NCBI RefSeq assembly: GCF_000961795.1 | Contig: NZ_LADU01000023.1 | Coordinates: 1-63,634, forward strand | Length of the DNA: 63,634 bases | Reading direction: 5' to 3' | Origin: Hyphomonas sp. BRH_c22 | Lineage (GTDB): Bacteria; Pseudomonadota; Alphaproteobacteria; Caulobacterales; Hyphomonadaceae | Shown here: one piece after another, positions 54,096 to 63,291 of the stretch | Layout of the letters: the number at the start of each line of letters is the position of its first letter | How positions within the stretch are numbered: position 1 is the stretch's first letter | Position numbers and translations under genes: made by a program | The notes under the pieces: generated by a model | Databases searched by the model: none | What the model was told of the DNA's origin: nothing | The model's input: only the letters and a program-made list of their open reading frames with translations

Positions 54096-54138
54096 GCAGC
54101 GTGTCCCCGAAAACCGGGTCCACTTTTCGGCACGCTGC
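54096..54138. repeat. second palindromic repeat with bulge, next to the UbiH gene stop
   Basis: Nested arms gcagcgtg/cacgctgc (8 bp) and ccgaaaa/ttttcgg (7 bp) are separated by a 3-nt bulge and a 10-nt loop. This gtccccgaaaaccgggtcc-like palindrome resembles short extragenic repeats common in alphaproteobacteria. Confidence 0.6.
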
Positions 54139-54139
54139 T

Positions 54140-55378
54140 CTAACGCATCAGGCTTGGCAGGTCTGCCTGGTCGGCGCTGGCCTGACGGGCCATGGCGCGG
54201 CGGACGGGGCCGATCCTGCTGGCCGCGATGAGGGCGATCCCGCGCAGGGGTTTCAGGACCGCATTGTCGTTTGAAAAGACCCGGTCGACGCCATCCATGA
54301 ACATGGCCGTCGTGGTGGCATCAAACCGGCGCCATTGCTGGTAGCGGTGCAGGCTCGTATCGGCGCCCGGATCGAGGCCCACGCTGCGCGCCTCTGTCAT
54401 CACATCAATGAGCGCGCCGACATCCTTGAAGCCGAGATTCAGTCCCTGGCCGGCCAGCGGGTTGATCCGGTGGGCCGCGTCGCCCAGCAGGGCCGTTCGC
54501 GGGCCGACCATTTTCGTCGCCAGCTGGAGATGCAGCGCGTAGGCGAGCGGCGGGCCGTCAAGTTTCATCTCGCCGGCAAAACCGGCAAAGCGGGCATTCA
54601 GCTCCGCTTCAATGTCGGCGACGGGCATGGCGGCCATGGCTTCGGCCGCGCCGGTCTTCATGTACCAGGCGAGGTTTGCACGATTTCCGGGCAGCGGGAG
54701 GGTCGCAAAAGGGCCTTCGGGCGTGAACAGCTGGCGCGCGAGGCCGTTATGAGGCCGCGAAAGCTTAACGTCGGCGGCGAAGACCGACTTCCCGTAGGCG
54801 CGCCCTTCAGTGGTGATACCGAGCGCGTTGCGCACGCCCGATTTCATGCCGTCGCAGGCGGCCACGAGGCCGGCATCAATCGTGTGTCCGTCATCCAGGA
54901 TTATGCGGGCATGGGCCGGATGGGGCGTGAGGCCGGTGAACCGCGTATTGCGCAGCCATGTCAGGTTTGGTGTGGCAGCGGCGACATCATCCAGTGCAAC
55001 CTGCAATGCGGCAGCCGGGACCATCTGGCCGAGCGGTTCGCCCTGTGCGTCCTCGGGAAGGTCGTCTGTACCAAACAGGACAGAGGGCGCGCCCATCCAG
55101 TGGCGCCCGCCATCAATGGCCTCAAGGCCCATCAGCGGCTGGGTGTGGCCTTCCAGCGCCGGATGCACGCCCGCCGCACCCAGGAGGCGCCAGCTGCCGC
55201 GCACGATGGCGAAATTGCGCGTGTCCGGGGGAGGGGTTGCGGCCGGGTCGCGGGCATCGACCAGCACAGTCTGGAATCCGGCCTGCGCCGCAAGGATGGC
55301 GAGCGACGTGCCGACGGGGCCGGCACCAATGACGGCCAGCTCGGCCTTCAGGGAGGGGGCGGAAGTCGTATCAGTCAT
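54140..55378 (-). CDS. UbiH/UbiF/VisC-family FAD monooxygenase
   Basis: This 412-residue flavoprotein would hydroxylate the ubiquinone ring. The FAD site is AVIGAGPVGTSLAILAAQAG; the second motif is LVAACDGMKSGVRNALG; the third is LLGDAAHRINPLAGQGLNLG. ATG 55378. The position of hydroxylation (C5, C6 or C1) cannot be told. It is divergent from amt. Confidence 0.9.
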   Translation of the reverse strand: MTDTTSAPSLKAELAVIGAGPVGTSLAILAAQAGFQTVLVDARDPAATPPPDTRNFAIVRGSWRLLGAAGVHPALEGHTQPLMGLEAIDGGRHWMGAPSVLFGTDDLPEDAQGEPLGQMVPAAALQVALDDVAAATPNLTWLRNTRFTGLTPHPAHARIILDDGHTIDAGLVAACDGMKSGVRNALGITTEGRAYGKSVFAADVKLSRPHNGLARQLFTPEGPFATLPLPGNRANLAWYMKTGAAEAMAAMPVADIEAELNARFAGFAGEMKLDGPPLAYALHLQLATKMVGPRTALLGDAAHRINPLAGQGLNLGFKDVGALIDVMTEARSVGLDPGADTSLHRYQQWRRFDATTTAMFMDGVDRVFSNDNAVLKPLRGIALIAASRIGPVRRAMARQASADQADLPSLMR

Positions 55379-55435
55379 TGCATCAAGGTAGTGGGCGGTA
55401 ACCAAACCGTCCAGCGATGACGCAGAATTGGGCGA

Positions 55436-55452
55436 TTGGCCGCAACCCTGCA
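55436..55452 (+). promoter_or_regulatory. candidate sigma-54 promoter for amt
   Basis: TTGGC-CGCAACCC-TGCA has the invariant GG and GC 10 nt apart, as in -24/-12 promoters, and agrees at TTGGC and TGCA. It lies about 140 bp before the amt ATG. Nitrogen control through NtrC would be expected for an ammonium transporter. No NtrC site was identified. Confidence 0.35.
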
Positions 55453-55593
55453 CAGGGATTGACCACGCGGGCCCAGAATCCGCCCTGACCCCGGCACCGC
55501 AAGCGACTTTCGCCGGGCGGCTCAATCATATCAGCAATGGGAGAGCGCGGGGGGTCCCGAGCTCCATGGTCATTGACGAAGGAGGGGCCAGAG

Positions 55594-56952
55594 ATGGGCC
55601 AGACAATAGGAAGATGGATACGCGGGGCAGCCTTGCTGCCTGTCGCGCTGACAGTGGGGGTCCTGGCCTATGCCCAGGAAGACGACCTCTCCGCGCGGCT
55701 TGCCGCACTGGAAGAGAGCGTGAATGGCAGCGCCAGCGCGTATGTCGACAATAGCTACCTGTTCCTGATTGGCGGCATCATCGTGATGCTGATGGCTGCA
55801 GGTTTCTGCATGCTGGAAGCCGGTCTTGTCCGTTCAAAGAACGCTGCAATGCAGTCGACCAAGAACGTTGCACTCTATTCCATCGCGGGCCTGATGTTCT
55901 GGGTCGTCGGCTACAACATGGCCTACCCGGCTGAAACCGTGCTCAACGGCCTGCTCGGCACCACGCCCGGACCCTGGTCTGGCGGGGACCTCAGTGTCCA
56001 GAGCGAGGCCGGCTATGCGCCAGCCTCCGACTGGTTCTTCCAGATGGTGTTTGTGGCAACGGCCGCCTCGATCGTTTCGGGCACCGTGGCCGAACGGGTC
56101 AAGCTGTGGCCCTTCCTGATCTTTACCGCCGTGCTGACGGCCTTCATTTATCCGATCGTCGTGTCCTGGGAATGGGGCGCCGGCTATCTCGATACCGTCT
56201 GGGGCTTCTCTGACTTTGCCGGTTCCACCCTTGTCCACTCCGTGGGCGGCTGGGCAGCTCTCGTCGGTGCCATCGTGATCGGTCCGCGCGCCGGAAAGTA
56301 TTTTGGCAAGCAGATCAACCCGATGCCGGGTTCGAACATCCCGCTCGCGGCGCTCGGTACGTTCATCCTCTGGTTCGGCTGGTTCGGCTTCAACGGTGCC
56401 TCGCAGCTGGCTGCGGGCACGGCAGCAGACATCAACTCCGTGGCGCAGATCTTTGCCAATACGAACATGGCGGCTGTTGGCGGCGTGCTCGCGGCGATGA
56501 TCACCACGGCCGTGATGTACAAGGGCAAGGTCGACGCCACCATGGTGTTCAACGGGGCCATTGGCGGCCTCGTGTCGATCACGGCAGAACCGCTGATGCC
56601 AAGCATGGGCCAGGCTGTGCTGATTGGTGGCGTGGGCGGCGTGCTCGTGGTCCTGTCCGTGCCGCTTCTCGACAAGTTCAAGATCGACGATGTTGTCGGC
56701 GCCATCCCGGCTCACCTCGTGTGCGGCATCTGGGGCACGATGATCGTTGCGGCGACAAACAGCGGCGCCACCTATCTCGGACAGTTTGTCGGCGTTGCGC
56801 TGACCGGCGTGTTCGTTGTCGCCGCCTCGGCTGTCGTCTGGCTGCTGCTCAAGTTCACCATCGGTGTGCGCTGCAGCCTTGAGGCCGAAGAGATGGGTCT
56901 CGACAAGGCAGAGATCGGCCTTGAAGCCTATCCGGAATTCGCTCGGGGCTGA
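55594..56952 (+). CDS. amt: ammonium transporter Amt
   Basis: This 452-residue inner-membrane transporter has a signal-like first helix and eleven further helices. Signatures are GFCMLEAGLVRSKNA, DFAGSTLVHSVGGWAALVG (pore His), LGTFILWFGWFGFNGASQLA, and DDVVGAIPAHLVCGIWGTM (the second pore His). ATG 55594 has AAGGAGG 8 nt upstream. No glnK lies beside it, which is a departure from the usual glnK-amtB pair. A strong terminator follows. Confidence 0.95.
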   Translation: MGQTIGRWIRGAALLPVALTVGVLAYAQEDDLSARLAALEESVNGSASAYVDNSYLFLIGGIIVMLMAAGFCMLEAGLVRSKNAAMQSTKNVALYSIAGLMFWVVGYNMAYPAETVLNGLLGTTPGPWSGGDLSVQSEAGYAPASDWFFQMVFVATAASIVSGTVAERVKLWPFLIFTAVLTAFIYPIVVSWEWGAGYLDTVWGFSDFAGSTLVHSVGGWAALVGAIVIGPRAGKYFGKQINPMPGSNIPLAALGTFILWFGWFGFNGASQLAAGTAADINSVAQIFANTNMAAVGGVLAAMITTAVMYKGKVDATMVFNGAIGGLVSITAEPLMPSMGQAVLIGGVGGVLVVLSVPLLDKFKIDDVVGAIPAHLVCGIWGTMIVAATNSGATYLGQFVGVALTGVFVVAASAVVWLLLKFTIGVRCSLEAEEMGLDKAEIGLEAYPEFARG

Positions 56953-56971
56953 GGGGGCTTCCGATAGAATG

Positions 56972-57006
56972 AAACCCCGGCGGGCTTGCGCCTGCCGGGG
57001 TTTTTT
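56972..57006 (+). terminator. rho-independent terminator after amt
   Basis: The stem aaaccccgg/ccggggttt is extended by inner pairs with loop ttgc and is followed by a run of six T. It starts 19 nt past the amt stop and also lies 22 nt before the stop of the convergent fasciclin gene, for which it may serve from the other side. Confidence 0.9.
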
Positions 57007-57027
57007 CATGTCTGACGTATGGATGGA

Positions 57028-57897
57028 TTACTGGCCGAGCGGGTCAATCCCGGTTCCCAGGTCAATATCCGCATCGAGACCGACGCCGGACTCGGCCTCA
57101 ACCTCAACTTCGGCTTCAGTTTCGGCGACCGGCATGATGACCATGTCGATGGCATGGATCACGCCATTCGAAGCGTCGATATCGGCGCTGACGACATCAA
57201 CGTGGTCTGCGGTAATCATGTCGCCGGCCCGCTCGATGGCGAGATTCGTCCCGGCGAGGGTCGTGATTCCGGTTTCGCCTTGCGCGATGTCGGCTGCCTC
57301 ATAGGAGCCTTTCACGACGTGGCGTTTCAGGAGTGCGGCGAGTTCGTCATTGGCCTCACCTGATGTCAGGCGCGCAACAAGCTCAGGGTCGAGCCGGGCG
57401 AAGGCATCATTGGTCGGGGCAAAAACGGTGAACGGGCCGTCATTGGCAAGCGTGCCGGCAAGGTCAGCCTGCACCAGCAGTGTGACAAGCGTCGAGAAGC
57501 GGGGGTCGCCCTTGGCAATGTCGGCAATCGTGCCGGACATTTCGGCATCGGCCATCGCATCTGTTTTCGACGCATAGTCAGGGCCGCCCATTTCGGTTGT
57601 GGCCTCGGCCTCAGCTTCGAGTTCGGCGGTCACAGCCGGGGCTGTCGTGTCGGCATCGGCGGCCTGGAACAGGGTTTCGCCGGATGCCGCCATATCAACG
57701 GAAGCGGTTTGCAGCCGTTGCAGCTGCAGGGCGTTCAGTTGCTCGATCGTCATCTCGTCGAGATTGGCCTCGTCACCGGTGTACAGCACCTGGGCGGAAG
57801 CGTTAACGGCATCAGGATTCTCATTAAAATCCTGCGCATTGGCCGAGAGACCCGTTAACAGGGCTGCCGCGGCGGGAATGATCAGAATGCGTTTCAT
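57028..57897 (-). CDS. secreted fasciclin (FAS1) domain protein
   Basis: ATG 57897 follows AAGGAGACG and starts a signal peptide (cut after SANA). The protein (289 residues) has an acidic N-terminal part and one FAS1 domain at about residues 125-265: DPRFSTLVTLLVQADLAGTL, GPFTVFAPTNDAFARLDPEL, LLKRHVVKGSYEAADI and SNGVIHAIDMVIMP. A Glu/Asp-rich tail follows. FAS1 domains mediate adhesion. Confidence 0.88.
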   Translation of the reverse strand: MKRILIIPAAAALLTGLSANAQDFNENPDAVNASAQVLYTGDEANLDEMTIEQLNALQLQRLQTASVDMAASGETLFQAADADTTAPAVTAELEAEAEATTEMGGPDYASKTDAMADAEMSGTIADIAKGDPRFSTLVTLLVQADLAGTLANDGPFTVFAPTNDAFARLDPELVARLTSGEANDELAALLKRHVVKGSYEAADIAQGETGITTLAGTNLAIERAGDMITADHVDVVSADIDASNGVIHAIDMVIMPVAETEAEVEVEAESGVGLDADIDLGTGIDPLGQ

Positions 57898-58169
57898 GGT
57901 CGTCTCCTTCAGTGTTGGATTATGGGCAAGCAACGGCACGTGGCGGCGTGATGTTCCCCTGTCAGGTGCATTAAATTCAGTTCAGGCGCCGGATTCGGGG
58001 CAAAAATTTTCTCCGGCACAAGCGGCGCAGGGCGGCCGCAAGGGCCCTGCGATGCGGCGGAACACGTTAACCATGCCGCCTGAATCCACGCTTGCCCGTT
58101 TGCGCGGTGTTAAGCCTGATACGCCAGTATGCGGGCTTCCCATTCCGAGAAGCGGAGTTGCGCCAGCAT
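57898..58169 (+). other. intergenic region between fasciclin gene and ftsK
   Basis: This 272-bp gap must hold the promoters of both genes. It contains a GC-rich hairpin (cgcagggc/gccctgcg, about 58027-58052), two GANTC sites (gattc near 57994, gaatc near 58082) and two isolated TTAA half-sites (near 58069 and 58110) that do not form a TTAA-N7-TTAA box. Confidence 0.4.
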
Positions 58170-60629
58170 ATGACTGATTACGCCTACATTGATGACGACG
58201 CCCCCAGTGCAAGCGATCCTGTCTGGAGGATTCTGACAGGGGCCGCCGCCTTTGCCGCGGGCGTGTTCGTGTGTGGCAGTGTCGGTTCCTATGTGCCGAG
58301 CGACCCGAGCTGGAACGCGGCCACGGACGCCGCCGTGCAGAACCTTTTTGGCGGCCCGGGCGCGATCTTCTCCGATCTTGCCCGTCAGGGCTTCGGCTGG
58401 TCGAGCTGGACCGCCGGACTGGCGCTGATGATTGGCGGCGCAATGCGGGCCGTGCTGATCGGCGCGCCCAGCATGCGGCGCTGGATCCTTGGCGCATCCT
58501 TCGTGCCGCTGTCGGCGGCGTGCTTTGCCGGGTGGCCCGTACCAGAGTCCTGGCCGCTGAGCGCCGGACTGGGCGGCGTCGTGGGCGATGCGCTGTTCTA
58601 CTATGCCGAAATGCCGTTCCGCGCGCTGCTCCTGCCATCGCCGGGCATGTGGGCCGGTTTCGTGCTGGGCGGCGCAGCGCTGTGGGCCGCGCTGTCTGCG
58701 CTCGGGTTCCGGCGCGGTGACGCGCAACTGCTCCAGGAAGCTGCGGCAACATCCGGATTGCGCGCGGCTAGGAAGGCGCGTGGCCTGGCTGGCCTGCTGG
58801 CGTCGGCTGGCCGTGTGCTGATGCCGAAGCGCCGCCCGAGCGAGATCAATGACCGGGCGCGTGTGGTAAAGGGCGATGACGGGCTGTCCGGCGAGGCGCG
58901 CAGCTTCCTGAGGAAGCCGAAAAAGCCGGCCGATTATGACGAGGACGACGAAGAGCTCGAAGAGATATTCGACGAGGAGGATTACGAGGAAGACGACGAG
59001 GACGCCATCGACGAGGTGGAGGAACCGGTTCGCACGCTGCGCTTCAAGACACCGAAACCGTCAGCCAAGTCGCCTTTGCCGCGCGTCACCAAGACCGAGC
59101 GCCGCAGCAAGACGCCGCGCCTGCCCTCGATCGACCTGCTGCAAATGCCGGAAGAGCGCGGCGATACGGTGGACGAGGAAGCGCTGATCGCGAAAGCAGC
59201 ACGGCTGTCTGAAGTGCTCAAGGAGTTTGGCGTCCGTGGGCGGATCAAGGAAGTGCGGCCGGGCCCGGTGATCACGCTGTTCGAAATGGAGCCTGCGCCG
59301 GGCGTGAAGTCATCGCGCGTCATTTCGCTGGCGGACGATATTGCCCGCTCGATGAGCGCGGTATCGGCCCGTGTCGCCGTTGTGCCGGGCAAGAACGCGA
59401 TTGGTATCGAATTGCCGAATGATGATCGCGATACGGTCTATCTGCGCACGCTGCTGCAGGCCGAGCCCTACGTGGCCACGCGCGCCAGCCTGCCCATGGC
59501 GCTGGGCGAGGATATTGGCGGTGTGCCGACTGTGGTGGACCTCGCCAAGATGCCTCACCTGCTGATCGCGGGCACGACCGGTTCGGGCAAATCGGTTGGG
59601 GTCAACGCGATGATCCTGTCGTTGCTGTACCGCCATACGCCGGAACAGTGCCGCTTCATCATGATCGACCCCAAAATGCTGGAACTGTCGATTTATGAGG
59701 GCATCCCTCACTTGCTGGCGCCGGTCGTGACGGATCCGAAAAAGGCCGTTAACGCGCTGCAGTGGACAGTGCGCGAAATGGAAGGCCGCTATGAACTGAT
59801 GTCGAAGGCGGGCGTGCGCAACCTGGCCGGTTTCAACGACAAGGCCGCCAAGTTCCGCGCTTCGGGTGAGGAAATGTCGCGCAAGGTTCAGGTTGGCTAT
59901 GACGAACGCGGCAAGCCGATCCTTGAGACGGAAATCCTGCCTGTCGACCATATACCGAACATTGTCGTCGTGATCGACGAGATGGCGGACCTGATGATGG
60001 TAGCCGGCAAGGAAATCGAAGGCTGCGTGCAGCGCCTGGCGCAAATGGCGCGGGCGGCAGGTATCCACCTGATCACCGCTACGCAGCGCCCGTCGGTGGA
60101 CGTTATTACCGGTACGATCAAGGCGAACTTCCCGACACGGATTTCCTACATGGTGACGACGAAGATCGACTCGCGCACCATCCTCAACGAGCAGGGCGCG
60201 GAGCAGTTGCTCGGCATGGGCGACCTGCTGTATCAGGCGCCCGGCAAGAAATCGCAGCGCCTGCACGGGCCGTTCGTCTCCGATGAGGAAGTCGGCGCGG
60301 TGGTGGACTGGCTGAAGGAACAGGGCGAGCCTGACTATGTCATGGATATCCTCGAAGCGCCGGAGGACGGTTCGACAGGATCAGCCGTGATGGACGCCAT
60401 GCTGGGCACGTCGACGGGCGATGACGATGATGACCTGTTCGCCCAGTCGATCGCCATCGTCGTGCGCGACAAGCGGGCATCGACCTCCTACCTGCAGCGC
60501 CGCCTCAAGGTCGGCTACAACAAGGCGGCCGGTCTGATCGACCGGCTTGAGGAAGAGGGCATCATCTCCGCGCCGAACCATGCCGGCCGGCGCGAAGTGC
60601 TGGCCAGTGGCGCGCCGGGCGGCGACTGA
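58170..60629 (+). CDS. ftsK: DNA translocase FtsK
   Basis: FtsK pumps terminus DNA across the division septum. The 819-residue protein has N-terminal membrane helices (about residues 15-180), an acidic linker (DEDDEELEEIFDEEDYEEDD region), the ATPase motor (LLIAGTTGSGKSVGVNAMIL; DEMADLMMVAGKE; TQRPSVDVITG) and a C-terminal winged-helix gamma domain (SYLQRRLKVGYNKAAGLIDR). The ATG at 58170 lacks an obvious close ribosome site. Confidence 0.96.
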   Translation: MTDYAYIDDDAPSASDPVWRILTGAAAFAAGVFVCGSVGSYVPSDPSWNAATDAAVQNLFGGPGAIFSDLARQGFGWSSWTAGLALMIGGAMRAVLIGAPSMRRWILGASFVPLSAACFAGWPVPESWPLSAGLGGVVGDALFYYAEMPFRALLLPSPGMWAGFVLGGAALWAALSALGFRRGDAQLLQEAAATSGLRAARKARGLAGLLASAGRVLMPKRRPSEINDRARVVKGDDGLSGEARSFLRKPKKPADYDEDDEELEEIFDEEDYEEDDEDAIDEVEEPVRTLRFKTPKPSAKSPLPRVTKTERRSKTPRLPSIDLLQMPEERGDTVDEEALIAKAARLSEVLKEFGVRGRIKEVRPGPVITLFEMEPAPGVKSSRVISLADDIARSMSAVSARVAVVPGKNAIGIELPNDDRDTVYLRTLLQAEPYVATRASLPMALGEDIGGVPTVVDLAKMPHLLIAGTTGSGKSVGVNAMILSLLYRHTPEQCRFIMIDPKMLELSIYEGIPHLLAPVVTDPKKAVNALQWTVREMEGRYELMSKAGVRNLAGFNDKAAKFRASGEEMSRKVQVGYDERGKPILETEILPVDHIPNIVVVIDEMADLMMVAGKEIEGCVQRLAQMARAAGIHLITATQRPSVDVITGTIKANFPTRISYMVTTKIDSRTILNEQGAEQLLGMGDLLYQAPGKKSQRLHGPFVSDEEVGAVVDWLKEQGEPDYVMDILEAPEDGSTGSAVMDAMLGTSTGDDDDDLFAQSIAIVVRDKRASTSYLQRRLKVGYNKAAGLIDRLEEEGIISAPNHAGRREVLASGAPGGD

Positions 60630-60634
60630 TCCGC

Positions 60635-61651
60635 TTAGCCCATCGGATAGAGGATGTCCTTCGACACCGCGTCGCAGGCTTTCATGATGTCGTCGGAGAG
60701 GACCATTTCGGCCGCGGCAAGGATTGGCGCGAGCTGGTCCTGGCGGCTGACGCCGACAATGGTGGACGCGACGAAGTCATGCTGCTTCGACCAGGCCGTC
60801 GCCAGCGTGACAGGCGACATGCCGGCCTCTTCGGCGATGGCCATGTAGCGTTCGGTTGCGGCAAGTGACTTTTCGTTGACGAAGCGCTGGGCCATCAGCG
60901 TGTGGCGGCCGCCCTTGTTGATATAGCTGGAGAAGCGTGCGCCTTCGGGCGTCGCGCCGCCATTGTACTTGCCGGATAAAACGCCGCCCGCAATCGGCGA
61001 ATACGGGATCAGGCTGACATTTTCGTGCTTGCAGATATTGGCGAGCTCGTCTTCGAAGCGCCGGTTGTTCAGGCTGAAATTGTTCTGGATCGTCTGGTAG
61101 CGTGCCGTGCCAAGGCGCTCGGCGGTGGCGAGGCTTTTCATCAGGCCCCAGGCATTCTCGTTGCTGCAGCCGATGATGCGGATGAGACCGGCGCGGACCA
61201 GTTCGTCCAGGGTTTCCATTGTCTCGTCAAAGCCGGTGCCATGATCGGGCCAGTGCGTCTGGTAGAGGTCGATATAATCCGTATCGAGGCGTTCGAGGCT
61301 GGCCTCAACGGCGCGGGTAATATTGTGGCGGTCCATGGCGGTCATGCCGGCGCGCTGGGAGCTCTTGATCCAGCCGTGCGAGGGGCCGGACACTTTGGTG
61401 GCGATGATCAGGGAGTCCCGGTCCTTGGTTTTCATCCACTTTCCGACGATCTCCTCGGTGCGCCCGGCCCATTTCGGATCCGGCGGTACGGGATAGTTTT
61501 CCGCCGCATCATAGAAATTGATGCCGGCATCATAGCATTCGTCGAGAATGCGGAATGCTTCCTTCTCGTCTGTCTGGGACCCGAAGGTCATTGTGCCCAT
61601 GCAGATGTCGGACACATAGATGGCGCTCTTGCCAAGACGACGTGTTCTCAT
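60635..61651 (-). CDS. aldo/keto reductase
   Basis: This 338-residue NADPH-dependent TIM-barrel oxidoreductase has the catalytic tetrad visible as NFYDAAENYP (Asp, Tyr), IIATKVSG (Lys) and YIDLYQTHWPDHG (His), with a C-terminal cofactor-binding STIVGVSRQDQL. The pattern is near the Tas group of E. coli. The substrate is unknown. It converges on ftsK with a 5-nt gap. Confidence 0.93.
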   Translation of the reverse strand: MRTRRLGKSAIYVSDICMGTMTFGSQTDEKEAFRILDECYDAGINFYDAAENYPVPPDPKWAGRTEEIVGKWMKTKDRDSLIIATKVSGPSHGWIKSSQRAGMTAMDRHNITRAVEASLERLDTDYIDLYQTHWPDHGTGFDETMETLDELVRAGLIRIIGCSNENAWGLMKSLATAERLGTARYQTIQNNFSLNNRRFEDELANICKHENVSLIPYSPIAGGVLSGKYNGGATPEGARFSSYINKGGRHTLMAQRFVNEKSLAATERYMAIAEEAGMSPVTLATAWSKQHDFVASTIVGVSRQDQLAPILAAAEMVLSDDIMKACDAVSKDILYPMG

Positions 61652-61736
61652 GTTTTCCTCCCCGGAATGTCGGTTTCGCGGCCAAGATTAACGGCTATCC
61701 GTGGCAGCGCCATAGGGCGCGGCGATTGCCGCAGCG

Positions 61737-62231
61737 TCAGGCCGAAAGGTCCAGCACGTCGCATGTATGGCCCGTCGATTCGACAAAACGCCTGAAATCA
61801 TCCCGCGATACGGCTGTTGTGGCGGTGTTCGTCAGGGGGTGGAAGTTGACCGGATCAGCAGTGAACAGCGCGGCATCGGCGATGAAGCGGACCTTGCGGC
61901 CCGTGTCATTCATCAGGGCGAAGGCGGTCACCGAGCCAGGGGTGACGCCCAGCAGCGCCAGCATGTCCCCGGCAGAGCCGAAGGAGAGGCGTTTGGTGCC
62001 GATATGGCGATGAAGCTGGTTGAGGGCGATCTGCGTGTGCGCCTCGGCCGAGATGAGGATGAAAGCGCCGTCCTTGTCCTTCAGGAACAGGTTCTTGGTG
62101 TGGATGCCCGGCATGGCCGCCTTGAGATCGGCGCCTTCGGCAACGGTGAAGACGGGCGCGTGCCAGTGCGTCTGGTGCGTTATGCCGTGAGCATCGAGAT
62201 AGGCGAACAGGTCTTCGGGGCTTGCGGTCAT
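61737..62231 (-). CDS. prolyl-tRNA deacylase-like (YbaK/PrdX) protein
   Basis: This 164-residue YbaK-fold editing domain has [37 protein letters not shown] and a conserved [11 protein letters not shown] patch; such proteins (PrdX/ProX type) hydrolyse mischarged tRNAs such as Ala-tRNA-Pro. ATG 62231 is preferred to the TTG at 62267 as the family starts near here. It is divergent from the DUF6065 gene. Confidence 0.88.
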   Translation of the reverse strand: MTASPEDLFAYLDAHGITHQTHWHAPVFTVAEGADLKAAMPGIHTKNLFLKDKDGAFILISAEAHTQIALNQLHRHIGTKRLSFGSAGDMLALLGVTPGSVTAFALMNDTGRKVRFIADAALFTADPVNFHPLTNTATTAVSRDDFRRFVESTGHTCDVLDLSA

Positions 62232-62290
62232 CCAGCACTTTGGGCCAAGACTTTCCTTTAGCGTCAAGCCTTTCGGAGAAACTTATCCCC

Positions 62291-63025
62291 ATGCGTCTCG
62301 AATGCTATAAGATACATGATGTTGCGCCGGAGATTGTTCCCGGCCGCAGCCAGCGGGAATGGATGGACGCTTTCCCCGACCGCCACCCCTATCGCTGCCT
62401 GCCGCTGACCATGGCGAACTCCACCGGCTGGGAAATCCTCTGCCCGATGGACATCAAGATCGTGTGGAATGGCGGGCCGCGGAAAGAGGACATCCAGTTC
62501 CTCACAACCGGCGACCCGGCAGCGATTGCGAGTTTTGCCGACAGCCATTTCATGCGCGGCATCGTCACCTTCCATACCGGCCACCTGTTCCGCACCCCGC
62601 CCGGCTGGGGTGTGTGGGCGACCGGCGCACCGAACTGGCCGAAGGACGGCATTTCGCCCCTGACGGGCCTTGTGGAAACCGACTGGCTGCCCTTCCCTTT
62701 CACAATGAACTGGGCGATGACGCGGCCCGGCGAAGTGATTTTCCGCAAGGGCGAGCCGTTCTGCTTCATCACGCTGATGGAGCACAAAAGGCTGGAAGAG
62801 ATCACCCCGGAACGCAAGGCGATGAAGACCAATCCTGAGCTGGTGAAGGAATACGAGGCCTGGACGGCGAGCCGGTCAGACTTCAATGCCCGCCTCGCGA
62901 CTGGCGAGGAAAAGGCGATGCGCGAACGCTGGCAGCGCCACTATATGAAGGGCGAGAAGGTGACGGGCGACAAGGCCGATGCCCACCAGACCAAGCGCCG
63001 CCTGAAGCCCGTGAAGGACATGTAG
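62291..63025 (+). CDS. DUF6065 family protein
   Basis: This 244-residue protein starts MRLECYKIHDVAPEIVPG and carries RCLPLTMANSTGWEILCP, IVTFHTGHLFRTPPGWGVWA and WLPFPFTMNWAMTRPGEVIF, a pattern I recall for DUF6065. The function is unknown; a conserved HTGHLFRTPPGW segment suggests a small-molecule or metal site. AGAAAC precedes the ATG. It converges on hisE. Confidence 0.75.
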   Translation: MRLECYKIHDVAPEIVPGRSQREWMDAFPDRHPYRCLPLTMANSTGWEILCPMDIKIVWNGGPRKEDIQFLTTGDPAAIASFADSHFMRGIVTFHTGHLFRTPPGWGVWATGAPNWPKDGISPLTGLVETDWLPFPFTMNWAMTRPGEVIFRKGEPFCFITLMEHKRLEEITPERKAMKTNPELVKEYEAWTASRSDFNARLATGEEKAMRERWQRHYMKGEKVTGDKADAHQTKRRLKPVKDM

Positions 63026-63163
63026 GCCGCCCTCTTTCCCCCGGAAAAGCGCCGCCCGGCCTGAACGAACAGCTGCAAGGAAAAAGCACGAATGGAGCCC
63101 GGAGCGTGCACCAAACTGCACGTATTTTTCGGTCCAGTTGAGCAAAATTCCAATATTGCGTCA

Positions 63164-63269
63164 CTGCCGACCGCGCAGCGGTCTGGCAGCCCATCACCGT
63201 CTGGTGCCCGGCGAACCGGGTTTGGTAGGTGAGACGACTGGAGATGGGCCCCCAGATGGCTGCGCCATC
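63164..63269 (+). other. structured element of unknown identity (candidate RNA)
   Basis: Several stable hairpins stand in a 266-bp gap between convergent DUF6065 and hisE: an 11-bp stem with one bulge (63164-63189), then cccatc/gatggg (63190-63195 with 63243-63248), which encloses cgtct/agacg and cccgg-CGAA-ccggg, then gatggc/gccatc (63255-63269). This nested layout looks like a folded RNA domain. The strand is uncertain, and it does not match RNA families I could recall. Confidence 0.4.
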
Positions 63270-63291
63270 GGAGGTGACGCGGGCTGGAAGA

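Noticed and set aside
54335..55420. Long plus-strand frame opposite the UbiH-type gene
   Set aside because: Antisense shadow; the minus strand has three FAD motifs.
63160..63291. Cobalamin, TPP, FMN, fluoride or SAM riboswitch, or RNase P RNA
   Set aside because: The conserved cores of these families were looked for and not found; only generic hairpins are present.
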